Shown: one piece after another, positions 33,549 to 42,469 of the stretch | How positions within the stretch are numbered: the stretch's first letter is position 1 | Layout of the letters: every line of letters starts with the position of its first letter | Assembly (NCBI RefSeq): GCF_008704995.1 | Contig: NZ_CP023747.1 | Coordinates: 3,932,501 to 3,996,500, forward strand | Reading direction: 5' to 3' | DNA: 64,000 nt | Origin: Streptomyces nodosus | GTDB taxonomy: Bacteria > Actinomycetota > Actinomycetes > Streptomycetales > Streptomycetaceae | The notes under the pieces: model-generated | What the model was told of the DNA's origin: nothing | What the model saw: the letters and a program-made list of their open reading frames with translations, nothing else | The model's database searches: none | Program-made: the position numbers and the translations under genes

Positions 33549-34300
33549 GACGGCCCGCCCAGACGATCCTGCTGCTCCTCGGTGGCCTCGGCCTGCTGCG
33601 CATTTCGCTCCTCGGCGATCTGTACCTCCGCTATGTCAAGGAGGGGCTGCGCCCGCTGCTGATCGCCTCGGGGGTGCTGCTGCTTCTGCTGGGAGCCATG
33701 GACGCGGTCGCGTACCGGCGCGGGCGGCAGGAAGGCCATGAGCCTTCCGGGTCTCCCGAGCACCTGGGACACGACGGCCATGACCACTCCACCCTGCCCC
33801 GCGCCGCCTGGCTGCTGTTCTTCCCCGTGCTGAGCCTGCTCTTCTACGCCCCGCCGGCCCTCGGCGCGTACACCGCCTCCCGCGAGGCGCCCGAGGCCGT
33901 CACGGAGCAGCGGCACTTCGACCCGCTGCCCGCGACCTCGCCCGTGCCCATGACGCTCACGGAGTTCACCGGCCGGGTGCAGCAGGACCGCCGGGGGAGC
34001 GTCGAGGGACGCAGCGTGCGGCTGACCGGGTTCGTCACGCCCGACGAACGGGACGGCTGGTATCTGACCCGGATCGTCCTGTCGTGCTGCGCGGCGGACG
34101 CCCGGACGGTGAAGGTACGGATCCACGGCGCTCCCGCGCTGCCCGCCGACACCTGGGTCGCCGTCACCGGGACCTGGCACCCCGGCGGAACCCTGGGCAC
34201 CAGATCCGCCCCGGCAGCGCTCGACGCCCGTACCGTCGACCGGATCGACCGGCCGGTGAACGCGTACAAGGACGACCTCCCGCTCGCCACGACCCGCTGA
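33545..34300 (+). CDS. TIGR03943-type putative permease subunit
   Basis: 251 residues from GTG 33545, overlapping the permease stop. Two or three membrane helices lie at about 8-25, 38-55 and 85-105, with a His-rich loop between (H-D-G-H-D-H-S, near residue 78) that could bind metal. The C-terminal part (about 130-250) is an OB-like soluble domain containing the family motif V-L-S-C-C-A-A-D-A. Proteins of this type are almost always the partner of the YraQ-like permease, which is the arrangement here. The double Cys and His cluster again suggest soft-metal handling. It converges on the kinase gene. Confidence 0.85.
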   Translation: MRRPAQTILLLLGGLGLLRISLLGDLYLRYVKEGLRPLLIASGVLLLLLGAMDAVAYRRGRQEGHEPSGSPEHLGHDGHDHSTLPRAAWLLFFPVLSLLFYAPPALGAYTASREAPEAVTEQRHFDPLPATSPVPMTLTEFTGRVQQDRRGSVEGRSVRLTGFVTPDERDGWYLTRIVLSCCAADARTVKVRIHGAPALPADTWVAVTGTWHPGGTLGTRSAPAALDARTVDRIDRPVNAYKDDLPLATTR

Positions 34301-34468
34301 GACCCGCGGACGCGCCCGTCGTCCCCGGGCGTCCGTCCGAGGCCGCGGGGTCGGACGGACGTGGCGGATGCGGCGGATGCGGCTACGGCCGACGCGGGCG
34401 GCCGACCGTCGGGCCGTGGACCTTCGGGCCGTGAGCCCTCAGGCCGTGGGCTGTCGGGACGCGAGCCC

Positions 34469-35734
34469 TCAGGGCGTCGGTCCGGCGGCCGGGCTCGACT
34501 GGGTCTCCCCGGGGGGATCCGCCGAACTGCCCTCGGAGAACAGCGTCATGCCGACGAACATCGCCGTCAGGAACAGCGCCGCCGCGGCGATCAGCTTCAC
34601 CGTGCGCGGCTGGCGGAGGATCAGGGCCGTCACCGAGGGCCGTGTCTCCGCCCGGCGGCTCCCGGTCGATCCCCGCTCACGGTGCGGCGCGGCCTGCGGA
34701 CGCTCACGGCGGCTTCCCGACACGGGGCGCTCACCGCGCGGTGCGGCCTGCTGGCGCTGACGGTGGGCCGCCCGATGGCCCGTCCCCCCGGCGGCGGTCG
34801 GCAGCTTGTAGGTCGTCGACTGTCCCGATTCGGGGCGCGGCGGCGCCATGAGCGCGGAGGCCGGCGGAGCGTGATGCTGATCGGGGATCGCGGCCGGGAG
34901 CGGTTCGGGGCGGCCCCGCCAGGCGCCGGTGGCGAACCAGTCGGCGGCCTGCCGTGCGGTGGGCCGGTCCTCGGGCTTCTTGGCCAGCAGGCTGAGCAGG
35001 TAGTTCTCGAAGGCGGGCGGCAGCGAGACACCCAGCTCACGCGGCGGCACCGGAGCGGAGTCGAGATGCTGGTGAAGGATCACGATCGGAGAATTGCCCC
35101 GGAACGGCGGCTGCCCGGTGAGCAGTTGATAGAGAACACAGCCGAACGAGTAGACGTCGCTGGGCGGTCCGGCCGGCTTGCCCAGGGCGCGCTCGGGGGC
35201 GATGTACAGACTGGTGCCGACGATCTGCCCGGTCGCCGTGAGCGCGGCCGACGGGTCGTCCATGAACCGCGCGATGCCGAAGTCGCCGATCTTCACGACG
35301 CCGCTCGAGTCGAGAAGCAGGTTCCCCGGCTTGATGTCCCGGTGGACGATGCTCTGCTCGTGCGCCACGGCGAGCCCGGAGGCGGCCTGTGCCGCGATGT
35401 CCGCGACCCGGTCGGCGGACAGTGGTCCGTCGTCGGAGAGGACCTGGGAGAGGCTGTCGCCGTCCACCAGCTCCATCACCAGGAACAGTTGTCCCTCGTG
35501 CTCCCCGAAGTCCAGGACGCCCACCACATGGGGGTGGTGCAGCCGACCCGCGGTCTGCGCCTCCAGACGGAAGCGGGAGTCCGCGGTGGGGTCGGTGTTA
35601 TGGGTGAGCAGAACCTTGACCGCGACGGGTCGGCCGAGCATCTGGTCGTACGCCCGCCAGACCTCCCCCATCGCGCCACGCCCGATGGCGGTGTTCAACT
35701 GGTAGCGGCCCGCGATCAGCACCTGTTGGTTCAT
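34469..35734 (-). CDS. Membrane-anchored Ser/Thr protein kinase (Hanks type)
   Basis: 421 residues from ATG 35734. The kinase domain spans about 10-265: G-R-G-A-M-G-E-V glycine loop, Lys40 in V-A-V-K-V, H-R-D-I-K-P-G-N with catalytic Asp133, D-F-G with Asp151, and A-P-E-R motif. A basic, low-complexity juxtamembrane stretch follows (about 285-365, rich in Arg, Ser and Gln), then one membrane helix (about 373-395) and a short external tail of about 25 residues without PASTA repeats. AGGAGG directly abuts the ATG, an unusually short spacing; GTG four codons later would have 12 bases spacing, so the start is uncertain. It probably signals at the membrane; target unknown. Confidence 0.92.
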   Translation of the reverse strand: MNQQVLIAGRYQLNTAIGRGAMGEVWRAYDQMLGRPVAVKVLLTHNTDPTADSRFRLEAQTAGRLHHPHVVGVLDFGEHEGQLFLVMELVDGDSLSQVLSDDGPLSADRVADIAAQAASGLAVAHEQSIVHRDIKPGNLLLDSSGVVKIGDFGIARFMDDPSAALTATGQIVGTSLYIAPERALGKPAGPPSDVYSFGCVLYQLLTGQPPFRGNSPIVILHQHLDSAPVPPRELGVSLPPAFENYLLSLLAKKPEDRPTARQAADWFATGAWRGRPEPLPAAIPDQHHAPPASALMAPPRPESGQSTTYKLPTAAGGTGHRAAHRQRQQAAPRGERPVSGSRRERPQAAPHRERGSTGSRRAETRPSVTALILRQPRTVKLIAAAALFLTAMFVGMTLFSEGSSADPPGETQSSPAAGPTP

Positions 35735-36135
35735 CCTCCTGCCGTGGGACGAATGCCGTACGACGATTCGACCGCCGCCGGACGAGAATCCGCCAGGGCG
35801 AGTGATGGTGGGGTGCCGCGGCTGCTCCCAGCCTAACGGGCACGCCGACCCGATTCGATCACGGCCTCCCCTCTGTGACGGGTGAGACGTAACGATCCGG
35901 TCGCACAATCCTCGCGTGTCCGACACTCCCGTCCGGAGTCCCGCCGGCCCGGCCCGGCGGTCGTGTCGACGGCCCTGCACTGCCGAACGAGTGTCACCGC
36001 TCCGCTGTCTGTGGCCTGCCCGAGCGAGCCTGTTTTGACCGCACTGGTCCCCATTGATGGATTCTCCTGGAGACACGGACGATCGACGCGACGCGATACG
36101 GGCGGCCCGACGCAGGACGAAGGTGAGGATCCGGT
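35735..36135. other. 401-base divergent intergenic region
   Basis: It lies between the minus-strand kinase and the plus-strand DUF4012 gene. It contains a candidate plus promoter at 36035-36063 and a small hairpin (CCGCCGG/CCGGCGG, 35941-35960). The open frames crossing it have no recognisable features. Confidence 0.6.
36035..36063 (+). promoter_or_regulatory. Candidate promoter of the glycan locus (DUF4012 gene)
   Basis: TTGACC at 36035-36040, 17-base spacer, TGGATT at 36058-36063: a good match to the streptomycete vegetative consensus, giving a leader of about 65 bases before ATG 36136. Confidence 0.55.
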
Positions 36136-37995
36136 ATGCCGTGGACCCCGCGCACCCTCCCGGGCCGATCCGCCCTGGGCGCCGTCGCCGGCCTGGTGCG
36201 GCGCAACCGCCGTCTTCTCAAGCCCCTGCTGTGGGTGATCGGGGGCCTGCTGCTGCTCGGGCTGGGCTGGATCGCCGTGACGGGCCTGTACGCCCGCGGC
36301 GAACTCGTCGCGGCCCGGAGCGACTTGACGGCTCTGCGCACCTCGATGACCTCGCTCGGCGGATCGGCCCCGGCGGCGAAGGACGCCGGGAGCCGCGACC
36401 GGCAGGCCCGGGACGCGACCCGTTCCGCGGCGAACCACGCCCGGCGCGCGCACTGGCTCACCAGCGGGCCCGCCTGGTACACCGCGGCACGGCTGCCGTG
36501 GATCGGCGGCCCCTTCGAGACCGTACGCGGGACGGCCGGCGCGCTCGACCGGCTCGCGGGGCGGGCCCTGCCGCCCGTGGTCCGCACCGTCGGCCGGCTC
36601 ACCGCCGACGCCCGGGGCAGCCACCTCGATCTCTCCGGACTCCGCGACGCCGCACCGGACCTGGAGCGCGCCGCGCACGAGGTGACCGCGGTCCGGGCGC
36701 TGGCGGCCGGGCTGCCGCGGGGGACCTGGCTGCCCCCGGTGGACCGGGTGCGGGACCAACTCCTCGGCGGGCTGGACCGGATGGCACCCGTCATGGAGAA
36801 CGCCGCGGTCGGCGCCCGGCTGCTGCCCGGGATACTGGGGGAGGACGGCACCCGTCGCTATCTCCTGGTGTTCCAGAATCCCGCCGAGGCGCGTGGCACC
36901 GGCGGGATGCCCGGCGCCTACGCCGTGCTGACGGCGAAGAAGGGCGAGTTGGCGCTGACCGAGTTCGGACGGGACACCGACATGGCGGACGCCCGCCCCA
37001 AGGTCGACCTCGGTGCCGAGTTCACGGCCATGTACGCGCGCGGCGACGCGGTGCACACCTGGCCCAACTCCAATATGAGCCCCCACTTCCCGTACGCCGC
37101 GCGCATCTGGTCCGCCGCCTGGCTCGCCAAGAGCGGGCAGCGCGTCGACGGGGTGCTGTCGCTCGACCCGGCGGCGCTGTCCGGACTGCTGGCGGCGGCC
37201 GGACCGGCCCGCACCACCGACGGCACGCTCGTCACCGCACACAATGTGGTGGACCTCACCGAGCGCACCAACTACGCGATGTACCGGGATCCGGTCAGAC
37301 GCAAGGCGTTCCTGCTGGACGTGGCACGGGCCGCGGCCGGCCGGCTGCTGTCCGCCGCCGAGGACCCCCGGCGGCGGCCCGCCCTGCTGCTCGGCCTGTA
37401 CCAGGTGCTGCACGGCGGGGAGATGACCGCCTGGAGCGCCCATGCCACGGAGCAGCGGGAACTGGCGGCGCGCCCGCTGGGCGGCTCCCTGCCGCAGGGG
37501 CACGAGCCCTATGCCGGGCTGGTGGTCAACAACGCGGGCGGCACCAAACTCGACTACTACCTGGACCGCACCCTCGAATGGTCCTCCGAGGGCTGCTCCG
37601 AGGCCGGCCGGGAGGTCACCGTCAAGGCGGTCCTCACCAACCGTGCCCCGGCCAAGGGGCTCCCCTCCTATGTAACCGACCGGCTGGACGAGGCCACCCG
37701 CACCACCCGTCACGGCGACAACCGGCTGCTGGTCTCCTACTTCGCCACCGCAGGTGCGGAGCTGTCCGAGGCGACCGTCGACGGGAAGAGCACGGTCACC
37801 TCCCCGGGCGCCGAGCGGGGCCACCCTGTCTACACGTTCGACGTCGAGGTGCCCGCGGGAGCGAGCCGGACGGTGACGCTGCATCTGGTGGAGCCGCCGT
37901 CCGACCGGGCGCCCACCGTGCTGCGCCAACGGCTGACCCGTCCGCTGCGCGCCACGGTGCACCCCCTTCCCGGGTGCCGGGGCAAGGGGACGTAG
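36136..37995 (+). CDS. DUF4012 domain protein, surface-polysaccharide associated
   Basis: 619 residues from ATG 36136, with AGGTGAGG seven to nine bases upstream. One membrane helix at about 32-55 after a basic cytoplasmic N-terminus places the remaining 560 residues outside. A helical region (about 60-230) is followed by the DUF4012 core with Y-L-L-V-F-Q-N-P-A-E-A-R-G-T-G-G-M-P-G, the family hallmark, and a C-terminal beta domain. DUF4012 proteins are recurrent in actinobacterial exopolysaccharide clusters, but their reaction is unknown; roles in attaching or exporting glycan are guesses. It is the first gene of the 36-45.7 kb locus, ended by the hairpin at 38017-38043. Confidence 0.85.
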   Translation: MPWTPRTLPGRSALGAVAGLVRRNRRLLKPLLWVIGGLLLLGLGWIAVTGLYARGELVAARSDLTALRTSMTSLGGSAPAAKDAGSRDRQARDATRSAANHARRAHWLTSGPAWYTAARLPWIGGPFETVRGTAGALDRLAGRALPPVVRTVGRLTADARGSHLDLSGLRDAAPDLERAAHEVTAVRALAAGLPRGTWLPPVDRVRDQLLGGLDRMAPVMENAAVGARLLPGILGEDGTRRYLLVFQNPAEARGTGGMPGAYAVLTAKKGELALTEFGRDTDMADARPKVDLGAEFTAMYARGDAVHTWPNSNMSPHFPYAARIWSAAWLAKSGQRVDGVLSLDPAALSGLLAAAGPARTTDGTLVTAHNVVDLTERTNYAMYRDPVRRKAFLLDVARAAAGRLLSAAEDPRRRPALLLGLYQVLHGGEMTAWSAHATEQRELAARPLGGSLPQGHEPYAGLVVNNAGGTKLDYYLDRTLEWSSEGCSEAGREVTVKAVLTNRAPAKGLPSYVTDRLDEATRTTRHGDNRLLVSYFATAGAELSEATVDGKSTVTSPGAERGHPVYTFDVEVPAGASRTVTLHLVEPPSDRAPTVLRQRLTRPLRATVHPLPGCRGKGT

Positions 37996-38016
37996 ACCCC
38001 CGGGAGCGCCGCGCCA

Positions 38017-38043
38017 GGGTGCCGGTCCGGTCGGCCGGCACCC
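38017..38043 (+). terminator. Terminator-like hairpin after the DUF4012 gene
   Basis: Arms GGGTGCCGG at 38017-38025 and CCGGCACCC at 38035-38043 with a 9-base loop that can pair further. It lies 22 bases after the stop at 37995, and so separates this gene from the asnB transcript. Confidence 0.7.
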
Positions 38044-38105
38044 CCCTGACAAGGCGTTTCCCTGTTCCTCGGTGCCGTCACCCGATGGCACCACCGCCCT
38101 GCGGG

Positions 38106-38140
38106 TTGACCGGTATATACCGATTGCACCGGTATGGTGC
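38106..38140 (+). promoter_or_regulatory. Promoter region of asnB with two adjoining palindromes
   Basis: TTGACC (38106-38111) overlaps a perfect 12-base palindrome CGGTATATACCG (38111-38122), followed four bases later by GCACC-GGTAT-GGTGC (38126-38140), a 5-base dyad. Both contain CGGTAT. The region is about 85-115 bases before the asnB start and is conspicuously AT-richer than its surroundings. It looks like a double operator; the regulator is not in the immediate neighbourhood. Confidence 0.6.
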
Positions 38141-38224
38141 GGTCGGGATTGTGTTCTGTCCCGGGATCGCGTTCCGCGGTCCCCCACTTCTCGCGCAACT
38201 TCTCGCGCACCACAGGGAGAGCCG

Positions 38225-40144
38225 ATGTGCGGCATTGCGGGCATGGTGTCGACGGAGTCACCCGATCCGGCGGCGGTCCGGGAGATGTGCGACGCCCTGG
38301 CCCATCGAGGCCCGGACGGTGAGGGCTTCCACACGGGCGACCATGTCGCCCTCGGCATGCGGCGGTTGGCCGTCATCGACGTCGTCGGGGGAGACCAGCC
38401 GGTCTTCAACGAGGACCGCAGCGTGGTCGCGGTGTTCAACGGGGAGATCTACAACTACCCGGAACTGCGCAGGGATCTGCTGAGCCGGGGACATACGTTC
38501 CGCACCGGCGGCGACAGCGAATGCCTCGTCCACCTCTACGAGGAACACGGTGCGGACCTGGTCCGCCATCTCCGGGGCATGTTCGCTTTCGCCCTGTGGG
38601 ACGCGACCGCCGGGCGGCTGCTGCTCGCCCGCGACCGGGTCGGCAAGAAGCCCCTGTACTACCGGGACACCCATGGCTCGCTCTCCTTCGCCTCCGAACT
38701 CAAGGCGCTGAGCGCGATCGCCCCCGACGGGCGCGAGGTGGACCCGGTGGCCCTCCACCACTATCTGACCTACCAGTACGTGCCCGCGCCCTGGTCGATC
38801 CTCCAGGGCGTGCGCAAACTGCCGCCCGGTTCCCTGCTCACCTGGCAGGACGGCCGGACCCAGATCCGGCGCTGGTGGACGCTCGACTTCTCACCCCTGG
38901 CCGTCACCGATGAACGGGAGGCCGCCGAACGGACCCGGGAACTCCTGCTGGAGGCCACCCGGATCCGTATGGTCGCCGAACGGCCGCTGGGCGCCTTCCT
39001 GTCCGGGGGCATCGACTCGTCCGCCGTGGTCGCGGCCATGGCGCGGCTCTCCCCGGAACCCGTGAAGACCTTCTCCGTCGGCTTCGACGACGCCCGGTTC
39101 GACGAGCGGTCGCACGCCCGGGCCGTGGCACGGCAGTACGGCACCGACCACCACGAGTTCGTCGTGGGGGCCTCCGCGCTGGACGTCCTGCCCACCCTCG
39201 CCTGGTGCTTCGACGAGCCGTTCGCCGACTCCTCCGCGATCCCCTCGTTCTATGTGGCTCAGCTGAGCCGCAGGCAGGTCACGGTCGCCCTGAACGGCGA
39301 CGGCGGCGACGAGGCCTTCGGCGGCTACACCCGCTATGTCCAGATGGGCCGTATGGAGCGCTTCCGGGTCCACCCGGCCGCCCGCGCGGCCCTCCGACGG
39401 CTGGGCGGGGCCCTGATGACGTCCGGATCGGCCGGCGCGCACCGCCGCAGAGCCGGCCTCGTCCTCACCCTGCTGGGCGAGAACGCGCCGCGTCGCTACG
39501 CCCGGATGATGTCCTACTTCGCGCCGGAGCAGAAGCGGGCCCTCTACACCGAGGAACTGCGCGAGCGGACGGCCGGGGTCGACAGCTACGCGCTGCTGGA
39601 CGAGATCTTCCGGGACTCGCGCGCGGTGGGCCCGGCGAACCGGCTGATGGACGTGGACGTCAACAGCTACCTCCCCGGTGACCTGCTGGTGAAGGTGGAC
39701 ATCACCACCATGGCCAACTCGCTTGAGGCACGGTCGCCGTTCCTCGACCACCGGCTGATGGAGTGGGCGGCACGACTGCCCGCGGAGCTGAAGGTGCGCC
39801 GCGGCACCACCAAGTACCTGCTGAAGAAGGCGATGCAGGACTGGCTGCCGCCCGAGCTGCTGCACCGCCCCAAGCAGGGCTTCGGGGTACCGCTGGCGCA
39901 CTGGCTGCGCACCGATCTGAGGGATGTGGCCTGGGACGTGCTGACCGACCGGACGGCGAGGTCCCGGGGGTTCTTCCGGCCGGAGGCGGTCCGGCGGCTG
40001 CTGGACGAACACCAGGCGGGGGAGAACCGCACCCGGCAGCTGTGGGCGCTGATGCAGTTCGAGCTCTGGCACCGCAGGTTCGTCGACCAGCCGCTGTCCG
40101 GCCCGCCGGTGCTCTCCGGCCCGCCGCTGCGGCACATCGGCTGA
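38225..40144 (+). CDS. asnB: Glutamine-dependent asparagine synthetase-like amidotransferase
   Basis: 639 residues from ATG 38225, so that Cys2 becomes the N-terminal nucleophile; GGGAG precedes by five bases. The N-terminal class II glutamine amidotransferase domain starts M-C-G-I-A-G and includes H-R-G-P-D-G-E-G; the synthetase domain has the ATP pyrophosphatase loop L-S-G-G-I-D-S-S and N-G-D-G-G-D-E-A-F-G-G-Y. It transfers ammonia from glutamine to a carboxylate activated as acyl-AMP. In surface-glycan loci such paralogues are thought to amidate sugar acids or other glycan carboxylates rather than make Asn, and the context here favours that, though plain asparagine synthesis is not excluded. 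The O-antigen-ligase-like gene follows after 106 bases. Confidence 0.88.
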   Translation: MCGIAGMVSTESPDPAAVREMCDALAHRGPDGEGFHTGDHVALGMRRLAVIDVVGGDQPVFNEDRSVVAVFNGEIYNYPELRRDLLSRGHTFRTGGDSECLVHLYEEHGADLVRHLRGMFAFALWDATAGRLLLARDRVGKKPLYYRDTHGSLSFASELKALSAIAPDGREVDPVALHHYLTYQYVPAPWSILQGVRKLPPGSLLTWQDGRTQIRRWWTLDFSPLAVTDEREAAERTRELLLEATRIRMVAERPLGAFLSGGIDSSAVVAAMARLSPEPVKTFSVGFDDARFDERSHARAVARQYGTDHHEFVVGASALDVLPTLAWCFDEPFADSSAIPSFYVAQLSRRQVTVALNGDGGDEAFGGYTRYVQMGRMERFRVHPAARAALRRLGGALMTSGSAGAHRRRAGLVLTLLGENAPRRYARMMSYFAPEQKRALYTEELRERTAGVDSYALLDEIFRDSRAVGPANRLMDVDVNSYLPGDLLVKVDITTMANSLEARSPFLDHRLMEWAARLPAELKVRRGTTKYLLKKAMQDWLPPELLHRPKQGFGVPLAHWLRTDLRDVAWDVLTDRTARSRGFFRPEAVRRLLDEHQAGENRTRQLWALMQFELWHRRFVDQPLSGPPVLSGPPLRHIG

Positions 40145-40250
40145 CCCGCGCGCACCGCCGCGCACCCGCTCCGCCCCACCCATCCATGTGCCCGGACCTG
40201 ACGGGGTGCCCGCCGAGGCCCCTCGCCGACGGCTCCACGGAGGACGAGTG

Positions 40251-41564
40251 ATGTTCACCGGCAGACCGAGCATGAGATCGCTCCCCGCCGCCGTGTTCGG
40301 CCGGCTGGGGCTGCTGGCCGCAGGGCCGGTCGCCGTGCACCTGGCCCTGTTCCACGGTGTCGAGGCCGTCGTCGCGACGGTGGTGATCTGTTTCGCCGTG
40401 GTGGTCTGGCCGCGTCCCGACGTGGCCCTGCTGATGCTGCTCGGCCTGGTCCCGGTCGCCGCCGTCGCCGATCCCGGCGGCACGACGCTGCCGGTGATGG
40501 GCACGGGCGCCGTGGGGCTAATCCTCGTCAGGATCGCGCTGATCGGGCTGCGCCCCCGGCTGGATCTGCTGCTGATCCTGCTCCTCGGCTGTGGTGTCGC
40601 GGTGAGCTGTCTGCTGCCGCAGCAGACCTTCTCCGTCGCGCATCCATGGAAGCTGTGCGCCCTGCTGCTGGCGGGGCTCGGACTGCTCGCGGCCTCCGCC
40701 CTGACACCTCCCGATCCCCGGCACATCGCTCAGGTGGTGGCCTGCTCGGGGGCGGGTGTCGCCGTGTATCTGGTGATCCGGGGGGAGTACGCCTCCGACC
40801 GTCTCACGGGCCTCGGTCTGAACCCCAACTATGTGGGGTCCGTACTGGCGCTCTCCCTGGTCGCCGGCGTGGGGGCGGCGCGGTTCCACCGCTCCTGGGC
40901 CTGGCTGCTGCCGGCCGCCGCCTGTGCCTACGCGCTGCTGGAGACCCGGTCCCGGGGAGCCTTCGTGATGGCCGCGGCGGGGCTGGCCTGCGTTCTGCTC
41001 GTCGGCCGCCGGCCGCGGTACAAGGTGCTCATCGTGCTGGCCATCGCCGCCGCCACGCTGCTGCTCCCGAGCTCCCTGGACACGGTCGAGGACAATCTGA
41101 CCGGCAGCAGGACGTCGACCGAGCTCGTCGCCAACACCGAGGTGCGCAAGCGGGCCGCCGAGGTGGCCCTTCAGGTGGCGTTCGACCATCCGCTGCGGGG
41201 CATCGGCTATGCGAGGTTCCCCGAGTACGCCCGGACCTCCCCCGCCCTGGGCATCTACATCAACACCCACAACGACTATCTGAGGGTGGCGGCCGAGGCC
41301 GGAATCGTGACGCTCGCCCTGCTGGTGGCCCTGATGTGGCTCGGCCTCGCCCGCCGGTACGCGGCCGATCACGCCGTGCTCCAGGCCCTGGGGGTGTCGT
41401 ACGCCGTCGGGCTGCTCTTCGCCAACACCCTCACCGACCTGCTCGTCTCCACACCCTTCTGGATCTCTCTGGGCTGTCTGCTGGCCCATGCCGGGCACCG
41501 GAAGAGAGATCCCTCCACCCTCTCCACCCCCCTTCCCTCCCCCCACGTAAGGACAGCTGAATGA
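40251..41564 (+). CDS. O-antigen ligase/polymerase family membrane protein (Wzy_C)
   Basis: 437 residues from ATG 40251 (GTG 40248 is adjacent), with GGAGG seven bases upstream. About eleven hydrophobic helices. The diagnostic periplasmic loop lies near residues 300-350: L-R-G-I-G-Y-A-R-F followed by Y-I-N-T-H-N-D-Y-L-R-V-A-A-E-A-G, the H-N-x-x-L/Y motif of WaaL/Wzy-type enzymes that transfer or polymerise lipid-linked glycan on the outer face of the cytoplasmic membrane. Whether this one polymerises repeat units or ligates glycan to an acceptor cannot be told. The stop overlaps the methyltransferase start by four bases (ATGA). Confidence 0.88.
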   Translation: MFTGRPSMRSLPAAVFGRLGLLAAGPVAVHLALFHGVEAVVATVVICFAVVVWPRPDVALLMLLGLVPVAAVADPGGTTLPVMGTGAVGLILVRIALIGLRPRLDLLLILLLGCGVAVSCLLPQQTFSVAHPWKLCALLLAGLGLLAASALTPPDPRHIAQVVACSGAGVAVYLVIRGEYASDRLTGLGLNPNYVGSVLALSLVAGVGAARFHRSWAWLLPAAACAYALLETRSRGAFVMAAAGLACVLLVGRRPRYKVLIVLAIAAATLLLPSSLDTVEDNLTGSRTSTELVANTEVRKRAAEVALQVAFDHPLRGIGYARFPEYARTSPALGIYINTHNDYLRVAAEAGIVTLALLVALMWLGLARRYAADHAVLQALGVSYAVGLLFANTLTDLLVSTPFWISLGCLLAHAGHRKRDPSTLSTPLPSPHVRTAE

Positions 41565-42406
41565 TCGACTGCGAGACCGAGATCAACCAGGGCCGGCGTT
41601 TCGCCTTCGGCCGCAACTGGCTTCGATTCGGGCAACTGATCGACGAAGAACGCATCGCCCTCGCCAGGAGATCGCTGGAGTCGGCGCTCGGCACCACCGA
41701 CCTGACGGGACGCAGCTTCCTGGACATCGGCTGCGGAAGCGGACTGTTCTCCCTGGCGGCGCTGCGCATGGGGGCCCGGGTGCGGTCGTTCGACTACGAC
41801 CCCGAATCGGTGCGGGCGGCCGAGAAGGTGCGCCAGGAGTTCGCCCCGGACAGCGACTGGACCATCGGCTGTGCCTCGATCCTCGACGGGGCCTTCGTAC
41901 GACAGCTCGACCGGGCCGACATCGTCTACTCCTGGGGCGTGCTCCATCACACCGGAGCCCTCTGGCCCGCGATGGAGGCCGCCTGCGGGCTGGTCGCCCC
42001 CGGCGGGACCCTCTACGTGTCGATCTACAACGACCAGGGGGCGGAGAGCCGGATCTGGACCTCGGTGAAGCGGCGCTACAACCGCTCCGGGTCCATGGGG
42101 CGCCGTCTGCTGCTGACCGGCAGCATGCTCTACCTGGGCAGGAACTACCCGGCGCGGGCCGCGCTGACGCTGGCTCAGCGGGTCCGGGGCACCGCGGGCG
42201 CGCGCGTCCCCCGTCCCCGGGGCATGTCCCGCAAGCACGACCTGGTCGACTGGGTGGGCGGTTACCCCTTCGAGGTGGCCACGCCCGAGGAGGTCTTCTC
42301 CTTCTGCCGCGAGCGGGGCTTCGCGCTGCGCCATCTGAAGACCTGCAAGGGCGGGATCGGTTGCAACGAGTTCGTGTTCGACCGGGCTGCCGCGACCGGC
42401 GGCTGA
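41561..42406 (+). CDS. Class I SAM-dependent methyltransferase
   Basis: 281 residues from ATG 41561, overlapping the upstream stop, with AAGGA eight bases before. The SAM-binding fold spans about 45-160: F-L-D-I-G-C-G-S-G-L-F-S (motif I), V-R-S-F-D-Y-D-P with the acidic ribose ligand, and I-V-Y-S-W-G-V-L-H-H-T-G. The C-terminal part includes H-D-L-V-D-W-V-G-G-Y-P-F-E and a Cys-containing end (L-K-T-C-K-G-G-I-G-C-N-E-F). Translational coupling to the ligase/polymerase suggests it methylates the same glycan or its lipid-linked precursor; O- versus N-methylation is unknown. It is ended by the hairpin at 42434-42469. Confidence 0.88.
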   Translation: MIDCETEINQGRRFAFGRNWLRFGQLIDEERIALARRSLESALGTTDLTGRSFLDIGCGSGLFSLAALRMGARVRSFDYDPESVRAAEKVRQEFAPDSDWTIGCASILDGAFVRQLDRADIVYSWGVLHHTGALWPAMEAACGLVAPGGTLYVSIYNDQGAESRIWTSVKRRYNRSGSMGRRLLLTGSMLYLGRNYPARAALTLAQRVRGTAGARVPRPRGMSRKHDLVDWVGGYPFEVATPEEVFSFCRERGFALRHLKTCKGGIGCNEFVFDRAAATGG

Positions 42407-42433
42407 GACCCGGCCCGGACTCCGGGCCTCTCC

Positions 42434-42469
42434 GCACATCGGCCGGGTCAGGAGACCCGGCCGATGTGC
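42434..42469. terminator. Bidirectional terminator hairpin overlapping the flippase stop
   Basis: Perfect 16-base stem, GCACATCGGCCGGGTC at 42434-42449 and its complement at 42454-42469, 4-base loop. The right arm encodes the last residues of the flippase (stop at 42448-42450), so coding sequence and terminator are shared. Confidence 0.85.

Noticed and set aside
34361..35836. 491-codon plus-strand frame
   Set aside because: It runs opposite the Ser/Thr kinase, whose catalytic motifs are all on the minus strand.
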